Shown: piece by piece, positions 10,496-21,430 of the stretch | How positions within the stretch are numbered: position 1 is the first letter of the stretch | Layout of the letters: each line of letters opens with the position of its first letter | From: Paracyclopina nana | Lineage: Eukaryota > Arthropoda > Copepoda > Cyclopoida > Cyclopettidae | Direction: 5' to 3' | Length of the DNA stretch: 64,000 nucleotides | Assembly (NCBI GenBank): GCA_019096065.1 | Contig: JAGUCH010000001.1 | Location: 17,696,001 to 17,760,000, forward strand | Translations under genes and position numbers: made by a program | The notes under the pieces: model-generated | The model's database searches: none | The model's input: the letters and a program-made list of their open reading frames with translations, nothing else | What the model was told of the DNA's origin: nothing

Positions 10496-11731
10496 ATGAT
10501 GCCAGCAGAAGAGGCAGGCGATGGCAGATACAAGCTGATCATCGAGCTCGACTACAGCCACTTCGTCACCTTCCACGGCTGGTTCTACCTCGCCCAACTG
10601 GTAAGCCATCATTTCCGTCCAATTATGTTGGCAAGGCTCTTTGGAGGCTCAGTTGACCCTAATAATTGGTCATGCCAAAATTCATCCGGATTGAAGGCCG
10701 ATTTTCCCCACAAAAGAAGAATTTGGTTCAGTTAGCTTCCGCAGAGCCTTGCTTAGCTTTGTGAAACTATAATGAGAACGGGCTATAATTCATTAAATAA
10801 ATTCCTCATGACAAATTGTAGATCTTCGGCATTCTGTCGATGGCATGCAGCGCCCCAGCTCCATTTCCAACGCAAGTGTATTTCGTCATTGTTGTGGTTG
10901 TGGGATTCATTGGAACCATTCTCCTCTCTTTGGCGCACCTCAGATTTCCAACGTTCAACAAAATGGGAAAACAAGCCGTAAACAAAGGCCTAATTGCTTC
11001 TGACAATTTGTCTACAGCTTTGCTTCGCAGGAATTCGTCTACACTGCCGCGATGGTTTTGTTCTACTTCACCGCTTTCACTGCCCAATTCGCGGACTTTG
11101 ACGGCTTTCTCGCCCCGGATTTGGAGCACCGCTACACCGCCCAAATCGTCGCGGGGGTAACTATACACTTTTTATTAACTATTGTTGTATAAGCCGAATG
11201 TATAAGTCGCTAGATTCACAGCGCCATCTAGCGCGGCAACTTGAATTACTACATTTGTCATGGCTGCGCTACATAAGCGATCAAGAATTGGCAATTGTTT
11301 GGCTTTTTCAGCACTTGCGCTAAAATCTTCATTAATATGATCCAATCTATGGGCAAAATGGAATCCTTTCAAGCCAAAAAAACATATTCAAGTCACGCAA
11401 ATTTTTGAGCTTTTCATTAGCGAAACCTTTTTCCAGCCTGGCTCCGCTGAACAGCCAATCAAATTGCCGCTCGTAGTCACGTGACAAGTTTCGCGCACGA
11501 CAGTTTGTCCAAAAATACTTGCTCGAAAAGCGCCATCTGACGAAAATGTTTGTCCCTTCACCGGCTTATTGTCTTTTTTAGGTTTTCAGCGTGTTCACAG
11601 AGCTGACACTGATGGCCACGCTGTATTTGATGTATCCCGACGCAATCATGTGGTATGAAGAGTACAAAGGGGAGACCAGACCGCCGGCCTCGATTTCAGC
11701 CTCGGCTGCCGAACAGCAACAAGTGGAATAA
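10496..11731 (+). CDS. Four-TM MARVEL-type membrane protein, copy 2
   Basis: Exons 10496-10600, 10822-10977, 11031-11156 and 11582-11731, all phase 0, give 178 residues. It is the tandem paralogue of the gene at 8536: exon 3 is again exactly 126 nt and encodes the same FYFTAFTAQ(L/F)ADF helix end. Hydrophobic segments follow the same four-helix MARVEL plan. The C-terminus is longer and ends in an Ala/Ser/Gln-rich cytosolic tail. AATAAA at 11727-11732 overlaps the TAA stop (11729-11731), so the 3' UTR may be very short. Intron 1 holds a short MITE copy and intron 3 holds a copy of a dispersed repeat. It is convergent with the seven-TM gene at 12036. Confidence 0.82.
10628..10757. mobile_element. 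Short MITE copy in intron 1 of MARVEL copy 2
   Basis: It begins GCAAGGCTCTTTGGAGG and ends CAGAGCCTTGCTTAGC, inverted ends that match those of the larger element at 16252-16596. Internal words (CCTAATAATTGGTCATGCCAAAATT in inverse form) are shared too. Two copies of one family are therefore in this window, both in introns. Confidence 0.6.
11196..11555. repeat. Dispersed ~360 bp repeat, copy A (in intron 3 of MARVEL copy 2)
   Basis: This matches 14735-15085 in reverse complement: shared words include CTAGATTCACAGCGCCATCTAG, GCCTGGCTC, GCCAATCAAATT and TAGTCACGTGA. CCAAT and CACGTG motifs sit ~20 bp apart. There is no coding capacity. It is probably a SINE-like or non-autonomous DNA element; its ends are not resolved. 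Confidence 0.65.
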
Positions 11732-12035
11732 AGTCTGAATTTGCACTCAACCATAAACCTTTTTTATTTTTTCCCTTCCGATCTTCCAACTTTGAGAAAC
11801 TGACTTAAAAATGAATAATTTCAAACAAAAAAAAGGAGGAGCAAAACCTCCGGCAGAATCTTTTTTTTTGAAATGAGTTGCCATTAGCTTGATTTGCTTG
11901 ACAACTTGAAGAAAGAATTGTGAAGCAACTTGCTGATGCGTGCAAATGGGAAATTGGATCTATTTTCAGCTATGGCTGCCATAACTAATTACTTTTTCAG
12001 TAGCAGTTAGTTTGAACATTTGGCCTCAAATTTGG

Positions 12036-13092
12036 TCAGACCTCAATTGTACTAACGGACTTCTTCACCGAGGTCAGCTGGTAAAAACTGAGCATAACTG
12101 AGAGGAAGGCAGGAATGAGATGTTTGTAGCACAAAATCAACAAGTTATCCGGGAAAGAGTTCCAGCCACGTGGGTCGGCCCTATAAAAACAAAAAGTACA
12201 TTTAATAGTAGATGTAGGCGTCCACGACGTGGACAGGAGGGAGCGCGCGTGCCACCAACAAACTCTAACTGCAAAACCTGATTGATAACACTTACTTATT
12301 GATGCGGGCCATGATCAAGGTGGAGGCCACTGTGGCCGCCAAAACTATTCCATTCAGGAATAGGTGACCGAGGCTTTTCATGCTCTCATTGGTTCTGCCG
12401 CCGCCAAACCTCGCCGATTCATCCATCGCGTTGACTTTGCGCTTGTGCCTCCAGATGAGCGTGGCCAGCGCCAAATGCAGCACCATTGGAATGCCCTGCA
12501 CCACGAGCTCAGTTTGGAATTTGGGCGGGATTTGTTTCCAGGAAGCGTGGTAGGTTCCGGTGCAGAAGGCCTGGTTGAACACAGTCTGGCCCGGCTGGTA
12601 GAATTTGGCCGAAATGGCCAGGCAGCCAAGCATGGCGGAGGCTCTGGTGAGGAATCGCGCGAGAAAGTCGTCATTCATCACGGGCATCGTTTTCCACACG
12701 CAAACAATGCAAAACTTGAGGGCAGTGGCTGAAACAGTGACAAATACGCAGGTGTTGATGATTCCGCCGCGGGCCAGGTAGGTGAGGTTGCAGGCCCACC
12801 CGGGAAACGGGCCGGCCAGAGTTCTAACCAGTTCCGGCGTTTGCACCGTGCAGAAGAAGGAAATGGCCAAAAAGTTGACGAAAACAGCCAACTGGTTGGT
12901 GAGCGTGCGATAAGGCCCCAGGTGGCCTTTCACCTCTTGCAGAGCAACCCAGCCTAGGGAAATGCAGCTGATGAGAATGACAACCCAACACCCGACGGCC
13001 AACGGGTTAAGCCAGGCGTTCGAGGCCTCCAGAGGGAAAATGTTCGACTCAGAATAGGCAGACATTTTGGTTTCATTTTTAAGAGCTGCCAT
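12036..13092 (-). CDS. Seven-TM membrane protein, family not recognised
   Basis: Two exons, 13092-12296 and 12180-12036, join AA|G in frame to give 313 residues. Seven hydrophobic segments can be counted: about 30-52 (VGCWVVILISCISLGWVAL), 68-88, 105-128, 150-165, 197-215 (VVQGIPMVLHLALATLIW), 240-260 (FLNGIVLAATVASTLIMA) and 280-300 in exon 2. No rhodopsin-type DRY or NPxxY motif is evident, so I do not call it a class A GPCR; a receptor or transporter-like role is open. A second in-frame ATG ten codons on (KMSAY) could be the true start. It faces MARVEL copy 2 tail to tail with 304 bp between stops. Confidence 0.75.
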
Positions 13093-14734
13093 CAGTACAA
13101 CGATTGATGCAAGACTGTTTTTAGAAATTCTGAAAGAGAGAAATATCGCCCGCGCCTCACTCTCTTCTATACAATGTTTTTGAGCCCTTAATAAATAAAA
13201 AGCACTTTAAACAATTGCCTAACCTATGAAAAGTGCACACTTTCTAGGTAAATAAAGGCTTCTACGAAAAGCATAAGCTAAATTCATATTTTCGGGCTAA
13301 AATACTATTTCGTATGGAAAAAGCTAAAATTCGGCTATTTCGTCATTTTCATGATTTCAAGTTTTTTGAGCAAATTGGGGCTACGCGCATGCGTCCAGCT
13401 CCACGTAAAAGGCTGACTTTCAGCCTTTCAATTCACGCTAATCTGAGCTATATTTTCCTGGCACAAAAGCTGTCCAAAAATTAGAAGCTGGAAATTGGTG
13501 GCGAAATGAGAATTGGATAAATTTTGCGTCCAATTTTCCCACCTCGCTTCTTCGTCATTCAAATTTTCCTCAGTTGAGATCATGTGGTGTACAAGGCAAG
13601 AATTACAACATGTTAAGAGAACTATTAGCAGTGAAACGTAAGTGATTTTTAATGAGCTCCTTTGGCACATAGAACAAATTCCTAGTACATTTTTTCATAA
13701 TAATTTTACAGATAATTTTACAAGATGGTTGATATTTTTAGAATTAAAATGGTTGAGTGATTTTGGCCTTATGGGAAAATTGGACCAAAATTCGGCTTTA
13801 AAAAAGGTTTCTCATCAAGTTTTTACGACGTAAATCAAGATAATTAGCAATTAGCACATCATCATTTTTGGACCACCAGGAACTAATTTTTACTTGGCAG
13901 TTGTTTCCACTGATTCGGCTCATTGAATGCTGTATGATCCAAAATGTGGGCTGGCAAAATGATTATCATTATATGGTAGGAAGTGTGGTTAGTAGAATTC
14001 AATCCTTCCACATAAAGAGCACAATTATTCTTACTTTATATTATAGTATATGTATATTTAAAGGTTGTCTTGTACTTTATTTAACTCTTTAGTATAACTG
14101 GTCTTAATGCTATGGTTATAGCTAAAATGAAGTTAAAACAATCTTATTATTATTAGGTGTAGTACTTTTCAAAGTCTTTGTTGTAAACGAAATAGCCGAA
14201 TAAGGAAACCACAAAGAGCAGCAATTCATGCATCAATTGCGCTCAACAAAGATCGAGATCAAAGTTATAACTGGACAATGATATTTGCTGTGTATTATTG
14301 ACTGATATGAATCATGACAAGCAAATTATGCAGTATAGCAATTCATTCACACCTGGCTTTATTAAGCCAATAGTAATATGCGTCATGCGTAAATGTCCAG
14401 TTTTTTTGCTATTAATTCTCCATTCTGATTTCACTTATCCAAATTGCCTTTATCATGCAAGAATATGTAAAAAGAACGAAAATTGAAGAAATGCTACTTC
14501 CGTCACTCTTTGTGAGCTGCCAGTTCATTTCGTAGTATAAAGCTAAAGTATAAAGAAAAAAGCTTTATTCATGGATGGCTAACGGCAAATTACGCGCACG
14601 AGTTTATTGAAATAATTGCGTACAGCTACGCAACGCCACTATACGCACAGCGTGCTGAGAGATAGCTTTGAGCAAACATCAATGTTCAAAAACAAAGTCG
14701 CCTTTTTTGAATGAGCTAGAGGAGGGAAAAACTT
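13093..14734. other. Intergenic, no gene seen
   Basis: AT-rich, with only short unconvincing frames on both strands. The first ~200 bp upstream of 13092 should carry the promoter of the seven-TM gene; no clear element is seen. Confidence 0.4.
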
Positions 14735-15225
14735 TTTTGTTAGATGGCGCTTTTTGAGCAAGTATTTATGTGAAAACTGTCGTTCGCAAAACTAGTCACG
14801 TGATTACAAGCGGTAATTTGATTGGCTGGTGCTAGAGCCAGGCTGGAAGAATTTGGTTTCTTCTACGAAAAGCTAAATAAATTGCGTGAGTTGCATACGG
14901 TATTATGGTTTGAAAGGGTGCCATTTTGTCTGCAGATTACGCCGAATTAGTGAAGTTTTTTACTCAAGTGCTCTTAACATCAAGCAATTATCAATTTTCG
15001 ATTGGCTATGTAGCTCAGACATGTCAAATGCAATAACTCAAGTTGCCGGGCTAGATGGCGCTGTGAATCTAGCAACTCTACGCCGTTGGCTTTTGTGGCA
15101 AGTTCTCTTAACACCAAACAATTATCAATTTTTGATCGGCTATGTAGCTCAGCCCTGTCAAATGTAGTAACTCAAGTTGCCGGGTTAGATGGCGCTGTGA
15201 ATCTAGCGACTCTACGCCGTTGGCT
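14735..15225. repeat. Dispersed ~360 bp repeat, copy B plus partial tandem copy
   Basis: 14735-15085 is the reverse complement of the copy in the MARVEL intron (11196-11555), keeping TAGTCACGTGAT, TTTGATTGGCTGG and AGATGGCGCTGTGAATCTAG. From about 15095 to 15225 the end segment (ACAATTATCAATTTT.GATTGGCTATGTAGCTCAG through AGATGGCGCTGTGAATCTAG) is repeated once more, so copy B has a tandem partial duplication of ~130 bp next to the following gene. Confidence 0.7.
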
Positions 15226-15434
15226 GATCTAACGACTTTGCTCTCAACTGAAATTATCCTTGGGTAGGAGGCTCTCTCAGCACACCGTGTTACAAGTAGC
15301 AGCAACAACAGCAACATTTTTATCATACTGTATACAAGGTCAGTGTTGTGGAAGATCTCAGCAGCATCAAACTTGCAACAAAATCTTGAGCACTTTGCTG
15401 GTTTCACGTGAGCATGAAAACGGCCCTGGCTTGA

Positions 15435-17845
15435 TGTACAACTCTTGGTCCCTGGGCCAAGATTATGAGCAAGAATACGCGGAAGTGACCTCATTTGTGT
15501 TCAGCCCAGCCATGCCCGAGGTCACGTACAACCCATCTTATGTCTTGGACATCCTTTGCCCTTCTCCCTCGGGAGAGCTCGAGAGCATTTTCGGGCTCGA
15601 GCAGCGCTGCCATTTTGTGGCCAAAAACGGGAAATTCCTGGCGGGCATTGAGTACCCAACCACTACCAATTTTGCCAGTCGAATACTGGCCGAAAGAGAC
15701 TCTCTGGTGACGAAAAGCCTGCTCGACTTGACTTCATACAGCTCGGGCTTTGAGCCTAAATTCGAGAAATATGCTCGAGCCTTCGATCCTGATATCATAA
15801 TCAAGGCCGAGGATGGGATATTTGCTGAGACTGATGAGGCTGACAATAACAATAACAATGTGATTTCCTTTGAGGAGCTCGGTCAGGTGTACAAGAATAT
15901 TTCCCGCAGCCAAATCTTGTCCAATGTGAACTACTGCTCAAACGTCCACTTTCATGCCCATCCGGATGGCAGCACCACGATCCATAAGCACAAGGCCTGC
16001 TCCACGCTGGATCCTGGCAGAAAAATTAGCTCCGACAGCCGAAAGGTAAGTCAAAACAGAGCTCTACTTTGTTATCTATTTATGTAGGCCAGCATTTCAT
16101 AAAATGAGCATCGCTGGAAAGCTTCAACCACTCAGCATTATTTTTGCTTTTGGCTCCATTGCAAAAGTTAAAATCAAAATAATTAAATTAGCCATTTTTT
16201 CCTGCACAAACTCAAATTCCTGAGCATAAGCGAACACTTTAACCTCATATTAGTTAAGCAAGGCTCTTTGGAAGAGAATAGATAAGCAATCGCTGAGCCA
16301 ATTGGAACCACACTTGGTAGGATTCTTCAATGAGACGATATATCCACAGCTGTGTGCCAAATTTGGTTGAGATCCGAGACCCCCAACTGGAGGCCATTTA
16401 TAATGTGAAACAAGGCAGCTTTGCTTTAACATTTATTGCTGGAAAAAATGGCCTCCACCAATCAGCCTTCAATCCGGATGAATTTTGGCATGAACAATCA
16501 TTAGGGTCTATGGGCAAATCCTATCAAGTTTGGCGCCTATTGGCTCAGTAGTTGTTGAGATATGCGCCTACAAAGAGCCCTGCTTAGCATTATAGGAGCC
16601 TAACTAAAGAAAGCAAGAAAACGGGATATTGTCTTCATATCGCACCAAAAAACCAAGCAAAGCTCAAAAGACTAATGGTTCTCACAACATTTTAAAAGCA
16701 GAACTATTTTCTTTTTTGTTGGGCGACATTAAGCAAGCCAAACCAGTTTCATCGCTACACATTCGAAAAAATTATCTGTCTTTTGAAAATGTTGGGCATT
16801 TGCTTAGCTTTTTCTTTAGTATTGCTTTGCTCTTTGCGGCAATATGCATAAGGCCTTTTCTAGAACCAACAGCCTTTTTGAAAGGTCTTGGATAAGCAAA
16901 ATCATGGTTTGAGCGTGGATAGGTGGATTTGTTTATTAAAACACTTGCTTTTGAGTTACAGAACGATAAAATACCCTTAAGAAAGGCTTGAAAGTGCTTT
17001 TTTGGGAAACTGCACAAAAGATCTAATTTCAAGTCAATTTTATGATAGAAACATTTTGCGTAAAAGTGACATTTTAGCCCTCAAAATCAGGATTCGATTT
17101 TGAGTGTCTTTTCATGTTGGGCCTTGTTATAGAGCTTTTTAAAGGTGGCAACCAGGCCAACTATAAAGTGTAATGTCATGGCTTTTATAAGAGTGCGGAC
17201 AGAGACAGATGGCAAATTGAATTAAGCACGCCAAAATCACTTTCCATCCTATCACTATTTTTCATTTCCAGATTAATTCGTATGAATTGGTGCCGGACTT
17301 GCAGTCAGACTCGGATGAGGTCTACTCTTCGCTTGGAAATGGGCCACGCCCTCTGCCGGTTCCACCCAGAGGCCTCAGCCCGCAATGCACGTGCGACTCA
17401 AGGGAAGCTGTTTGCGACATGGAGGGAGGCATTAAATTCAACCCTTGCTTTGACGACAATAAGCCATGTGACATCATGCTGGAGGCAGCTTGGCAAGCCG
17501 GTCAAACGACAGCTGCGCATGCCTCGAGATGTGACCAGTGCGCGCAGTTTTCAAGCAAAATTCGCCAGGACTTTAGCAACATTGTAATTGAAGCAATTAT
17601 GCTTGCAAGGGACTTATAACTCACAATTTGCTTTTTTTCAGGACAATTTGGACACAGTGGAACGCGGCCTTCACTATGGCGGCGTGGCCATGGTTCCATT
17701 CCCTCCATATCCTCTGAAGCATTATTCTTCAGTGGACAGAAACATCAAACTGGTGGCTTATTTATCTGTTATTGTCTTGGCTGTCTTATTGCTGATCTTG
17801 GTGATCATAGTTCTCAGCGTGTTCTTCCAGCACTATGCTGCCTAA
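15435..17845 (+). CDS. Single-pass membrane protein with EF-hand-like loop, family not recognised
   Basis: Coding blocks to 16045, 17272-17583 and 17642-17845 join in phase 0. The first in-frame ATG is 15435, but the frame is open from about 15262 with a hydrophobic stretch (VLQVAATTATFLSYCIQG), so an upstream exon carrying a signal sequence is likely and the start is unsettled. The body is cysteine-containing. A loop with D/N at positions 1, 3 and 5, I at 8 and E at 12 (DNNNNNVISFEE, encoded ~15840-15880) fits an EF-hand, apart from N instead of G at position 6. A His-rich HFHAHPDG segment follows. One strong TM helix (VAYLSVIVLAVLLLILVIIV) near the C-terminus is followed by only a few residues. 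This suggests a type I surface protein with almost no cytosolic tail. Intron 1 is 1.2 kb and holds a MITE. Confidence 0.7.
16252..16596. mobile_element. ~345-bp MITE inside intron 1 of the single-pass membrane protein gene
   Basis: Inverted ends TTAAGCAAGGCTCTTTGG (left) and AAAGAGCCCTGCTTAGC (right) bound a non-coding segment. The shorter copy at 10628-10757 shares both ends and internal words. This is the structure expected of a non-autonomous DNA transposon; the target-site duplication was not resolved. Confidence 0.6.
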
Positions 17846-18160
17846 TTAGCATTATATGTCTTAATTATAAGATTGTCGAGCCTTTAGGAATGCTATTATT
17901 TAAAATTGCTTGAAATATCCTACACACCTTTATAGGTATGCAAGGATTGTGAGGTGACTGATAAGTGATGATAGCCAATAAAGCATAATATAAGCTGAGT
18001 TTTTATCATTTTGGACGAGGTTGTGCGCATTATGTTATTTCCGGATGTCTGTGCGCTGGTTATCTGGCCACTGCCCGAAAAAGAACCTCATCAAAAGTGG
18101 CTGTCATCAAGTCAATCCTCGCCTGCTTCACCATCATTCCATTTTTTCAACGACTGTTGT
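17846..18160. other. 3' flank, no gene seen
   Basis: It follows the stop of the single-pass membrane gene; CAATAAAG at ~17976 may be its polyadenylation signal. No gene seen. Confidence 0.4.
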
Positions 18161-19999
18161 GACGTAGATAGGCTGTTTCAATTGTCCGGATTTAGCTTTC
18201 TAATAAACTATAGAAGTCTTGGTTGTGACTCCCATCATTGTCCACCATCAAAATATTGACAGTCTAAACAAATTTGTTGAAATTTTCTAAATAGGCAAAA
18301 TTAATAATGGCTTCATTGGAAAATAAATATATCAGTCTAACAATACACTCTATTCATGTTTATTTCTTTTGTATGCAGGCCATTTTTTAATGGATTGATG
18401 AAATGCTTTTGCCACTAATGTCGATTTTGATAATGATGAGACGAGTAATGGCTCGCATCATCAAATTTTGCTCTGCTCCTAATCCATCTGTTTTAGCTAG
18501 CAGAATGACATTTTCACTTTCATAGCCATTGGCAACAAAATGGTCCACCACAAGATGTTGCTTTTGGTGCCCTGCTTGCGAGTTAATCCATGCTTTCAGC
18601 TCCTCGGTGATCTCATCCTCCTTGCCATTAAACTCCAAAGGTCGCTTCTTTTCACATTCCTCAACTAAATCGGACACTTCATATGTTTGCAAATACCTGA
18701 AATCGGGCTTGAATTCAATCAAGGGCTTAAATTCAAGATGGCTAAAAAATTACGAGCAATACTTGGATAATTTTAATTGCAATTCACAATATTAGAAAGT
18801 TATGCCAATTAAGAGAAATAATGAAGCAAATTATTTCCCGAATTCCTCTTGCACAATAATCAGTGCTTTTGAGTTCCGCATTTCCCTTAGGACTCTTTTC
18901 AATGCAGCTCTCAAGTTTGACAATTTGCAGTCAATTTGTTTGACATTTTCACTCTCTGGCAAATTGTCAAATCCACTCCATTTTGGAATGTAACTTGAGG
19001 AATAATCGCTGGCAATCCTTTGCCCATTTGCTTCATGCAAAACTTTGTCAATTATGTTTTTGGAATTCCTCAATGGGACTGTCATTTCTGGGAAATGAAA
19101 GGAAGGGAACAAATTGGGCAGGGATTCCCTAAATCTCTCGCAATTATCCAAGCTAAAAAATAATTTGCTTGTGGGTGGCTGAAATATTTTTAAACTTTCA
19201 TCATAGTTACTAATCATATCCAGAAATTGCCATCCAAAGGACTTTTCTTTTTTTTTGAAAGGTAAGTGAACTGTTTCGAGTGAAAAGAACGAATGTACTG
19301 TTCAAATCAGTGTCCGCAAAATTCCGTGCCGTTATATTTCGTTCTGTAAAAATCCGTTCCGTTATTATCAGCTCCGCAAATCTCCGATAAACCGCAAATA
19401 CATTTAAGATGTCTTTTTCTTTGTAAGGTTTGGTGAGTTCAATTTAAAAAGTTGCTACAGTGATTGCAGTGGTCTTTTCTATCTTTGGTGTGTGTGCAAC
19501 TCAGTACAGATCATGGTCATGTCTGGAAGAATTGAATGGAGTGGAGAAGATGCAATTGACAATTGGACTAGTTTTGTGAGAAATGAGGAGAATTTGCTGA
19601 CCAAATTTACTATATAACATCTGCTATCTGTTAGATGAAATTGGCTACTTTTGGCCTGAAATTTAAGTCCTATATTCGGATGAAACAAAAAAATATTTCT
19701 ACTAGAAGAAGCCGTTGATCAAAATATATTGAATGGTTTTTAACTGAGACGATTTTGACTGAATGGATTTTCACGGTGAGGATTTTTACGGAACGGAAAA
19801 TAACGGCACGGATTTTTGCGGACACGGATTCCAACAGATATACCAAAAGAACTGCCCTGAAAAAATAATTCATCAATGAAAATGTTGTGATCTTCTTTGT
19901 ACTCATCCATGATAGTAGAAAGAGGAGAACCATGGTGGCATTCAAAATGCTTTACAGTGACATCGCCAGCAGTTCTATCAATAGCAAGGGAATCAAGCT
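18160..19999 (-). pseudogene. Truncated, interrupted copy of the NERD/SF1-helicase gene
   Basis: Minus-strand blocks resemble the gene at 51872-55006: 19999-19855 carries a Walker B-like IFIDEL, ~19255-18831 carries a motif III-like VLWMAISGY and the LRNSK..I segment, and 18727-18387 carries GHQKQHLVVD, GYESENVILL and MRAITRLIII. The nuclease part and Walker A are missing. Homology stops abruptly at ~19999, next to GTTAGGTTAGGTTA (20003-20016). A foldback element splits the Walker B block from the rest. Homology continues into the 3' flank down to ~18160 (TCAATTGTCCGGATT..AGCTTTCTAA is shared with 51655), so a genomic segment, not an mRNA, was copied. Confidence 0.75.
19296..19840. mobile_element. 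~540-bp foldback element inserted in the helicase pseudogene
   Basis: The left arm from about 19306 (TGTCCGCAAAATTCCGTGCC) is matched inversely by the right arm ending about 19833 (GGCACGGATTTTTGCGGACA). Both arms are built from short CCGT(T/G)CCGTTAT-type subrepeats. It separates helicase blocks that are adjacent in the subtelomeric copy. No coding capacity. Confidence 0.7.
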
Positions 20000-20002
20000 G
20001 AA

Positions 20003-20016
20003 GTTAGGTTAGGTTA
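20003..20016. repeat. Short interstitial TTAGG tract at the pseudogene breakpoint
   Basis: GTTAGGTTAGGTTA is a little under three telomeric repeats, exactly where homology to the subtelomeric helicase gene ends. It has the same orientation as the terminal array. Confidence 0.6.
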
Positions 20017-20399
20017 TCTCAACCCAGGGGATGATACATTCCCTTCCGCCCCTAGCTCCCAGGGGCCTTGCCCCAGGGGGCAAAGTCATTAATACAAAAG
20101 GACCCGATTTTTGTGCCCTACATTTGATTTTTATGAAGTTTTTCATTCTACCTATAGTACATTTTCGAGCAAGCATCCTTTTTGTTCTTTTCCCTAATGT
20201 TTAGTGGAAAAAGGTGTCCCTTCCCAGGCCCACGGGCCCAAGGGTTGCCCCAGAGCCATGCCCTTTATATCCTAGCCTATTCAGGCCACGCCCTACAACT
20301 TCTATTAATGAAATTTTTCAATCCACCTATCCGTTGGGCCCACTCGCTTCATAAGTATCATCGTTTTAACCCAATTTTTCACTTTTGGGCCTCCATTCA

Positions 20400-20640
20400 A
20401 CTTTGGTGCTGAATGCTGGTTATGACTTCCAAACCGACTACAACCCTGCTGAGTACTTTAATTACAACAATTCCCAGCAACGGCTGAGCAACTCAGAGTT
20501 CAGCGCTCACCACCAAGGCGGTGGACTACCATCCCAATGCAGTTGTGGAGCATGCTCACCAATTGAGTGCGGAGCAAATGCTGAGGATCAACAACAACAA
20601 GTTGACTCCGCTGAGCAAGGCTTCCGGAAACAGTGAATAG
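20400..20640 (+). pseudogene. Gene fragment A (YNPxEYFNY / SNSEFSAHHQGG family)
   Basis: The frame reads YNPAEYFNYNNS, QQRLSNSEFSAHHQGG, then shifts frame; the other frame continues VDYHPNAVVEHAHQLSAEQ to a TAG at about 20636-20638. Relative to fragment B a GGTG is missing, causing the frameshift. The parent gene is not recognised; composition is Asn/Gln/Tyr-rich. No start codon or splice signals support an intact gene. Confidence 0.6.
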
Positions 20641-21207
20641 TTCTTCCGGAACAATGGCCAACAATAGCTTGCAAGGCTCCTTGATCAGTGTCAACAGTTG
20701 CAGACCACCAAGTTCAGTATCAAAAACGATGCGAAACATTACACAAGTATAATATCATGTAATCCAAAGACTATATCACCATTATAACTTTTTTTTCTTT
20801 GCACCCGGCTGTGAAAGCTACCCCATCACATAATATAATGAATAAAATCTAGTTCATTGTTGCCAACTAGATCATGGCTAAGGCTGGTAATGGCTCTCTA
20901 ACTAAATATCATGGTAATTGCGAAAAGCTTGTCTTGAGCTTAGATTAATGCTACAAAGTCGGTTCAGATGGCGCTAGTTGCATTCTGAAATAACTCTGTT
21001 TGTGGGCTTTTTTCGGAATCAAATGGCCCATTGCGGAATTTGTCATCCGTTAACACACACAAAGTGCGAGGTTGAAACGCCGGCCCGTGTTGATGAAATC
21101 ACAAACCCACTTTTATTCGCGCCCAAATTATGACGTCATTTTGATCTGAATTGCCCTCTGTGTACGAGTGCAGCGCCATCTATATATGATTTGGCATTAA
21201 TCAAAGC
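20641..21207. other. Spacer between the two gene fragments, no gene seen
   Basis: Non-coding. It includes another AGATGGCGC.AG word of the kind found in the dispersed repeat family and a TGACGTCA motif at ~21131. Confidence 0.35.
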
Positions 21208-21224
21208 TTGAGGCAAGCTTTTCC

Positions 21225-21430
21225 CAATTACTACGACTACAACCCTACTGAGTACTTTAATTACTACAACAATGCTCAGCAACGGCTGAGCAACTCAGAG
21301 TTCAGCGCTCACCACCAAGGCGGTGGGGTGGACTACCATCCCATTGCAGTTGCGGAGCATGCTCAGCAATTGAGTGCGTGGCCAATGCTGTGAATGGCCA
21401 ACAAAAGTTGACTCCAATGAGCAAGGATTC
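21225..21430 (+). pseudogene. Gene fragment B, duplicate of fragment A
   Basis: It has the same YNPTEYFNYYNNAQQ, RLSNSEFSAHHQGG and VDYHPIAVAEHA order as fragment A and keeps the frame that fragment A lost. It then ends early in TGA after LSAWPML, where fragment A reads LSAEQML. The two fragments are broken at different places, so each decayed independently after duplication. Confidence 0.6.

Noticed and set aside
12036-13092. Calling the seven-TM protein a rhodopsin-like GPCR
   Set aside because: Seven hydrophobic segments are visible, but DRY and NPxxY motifs are not.
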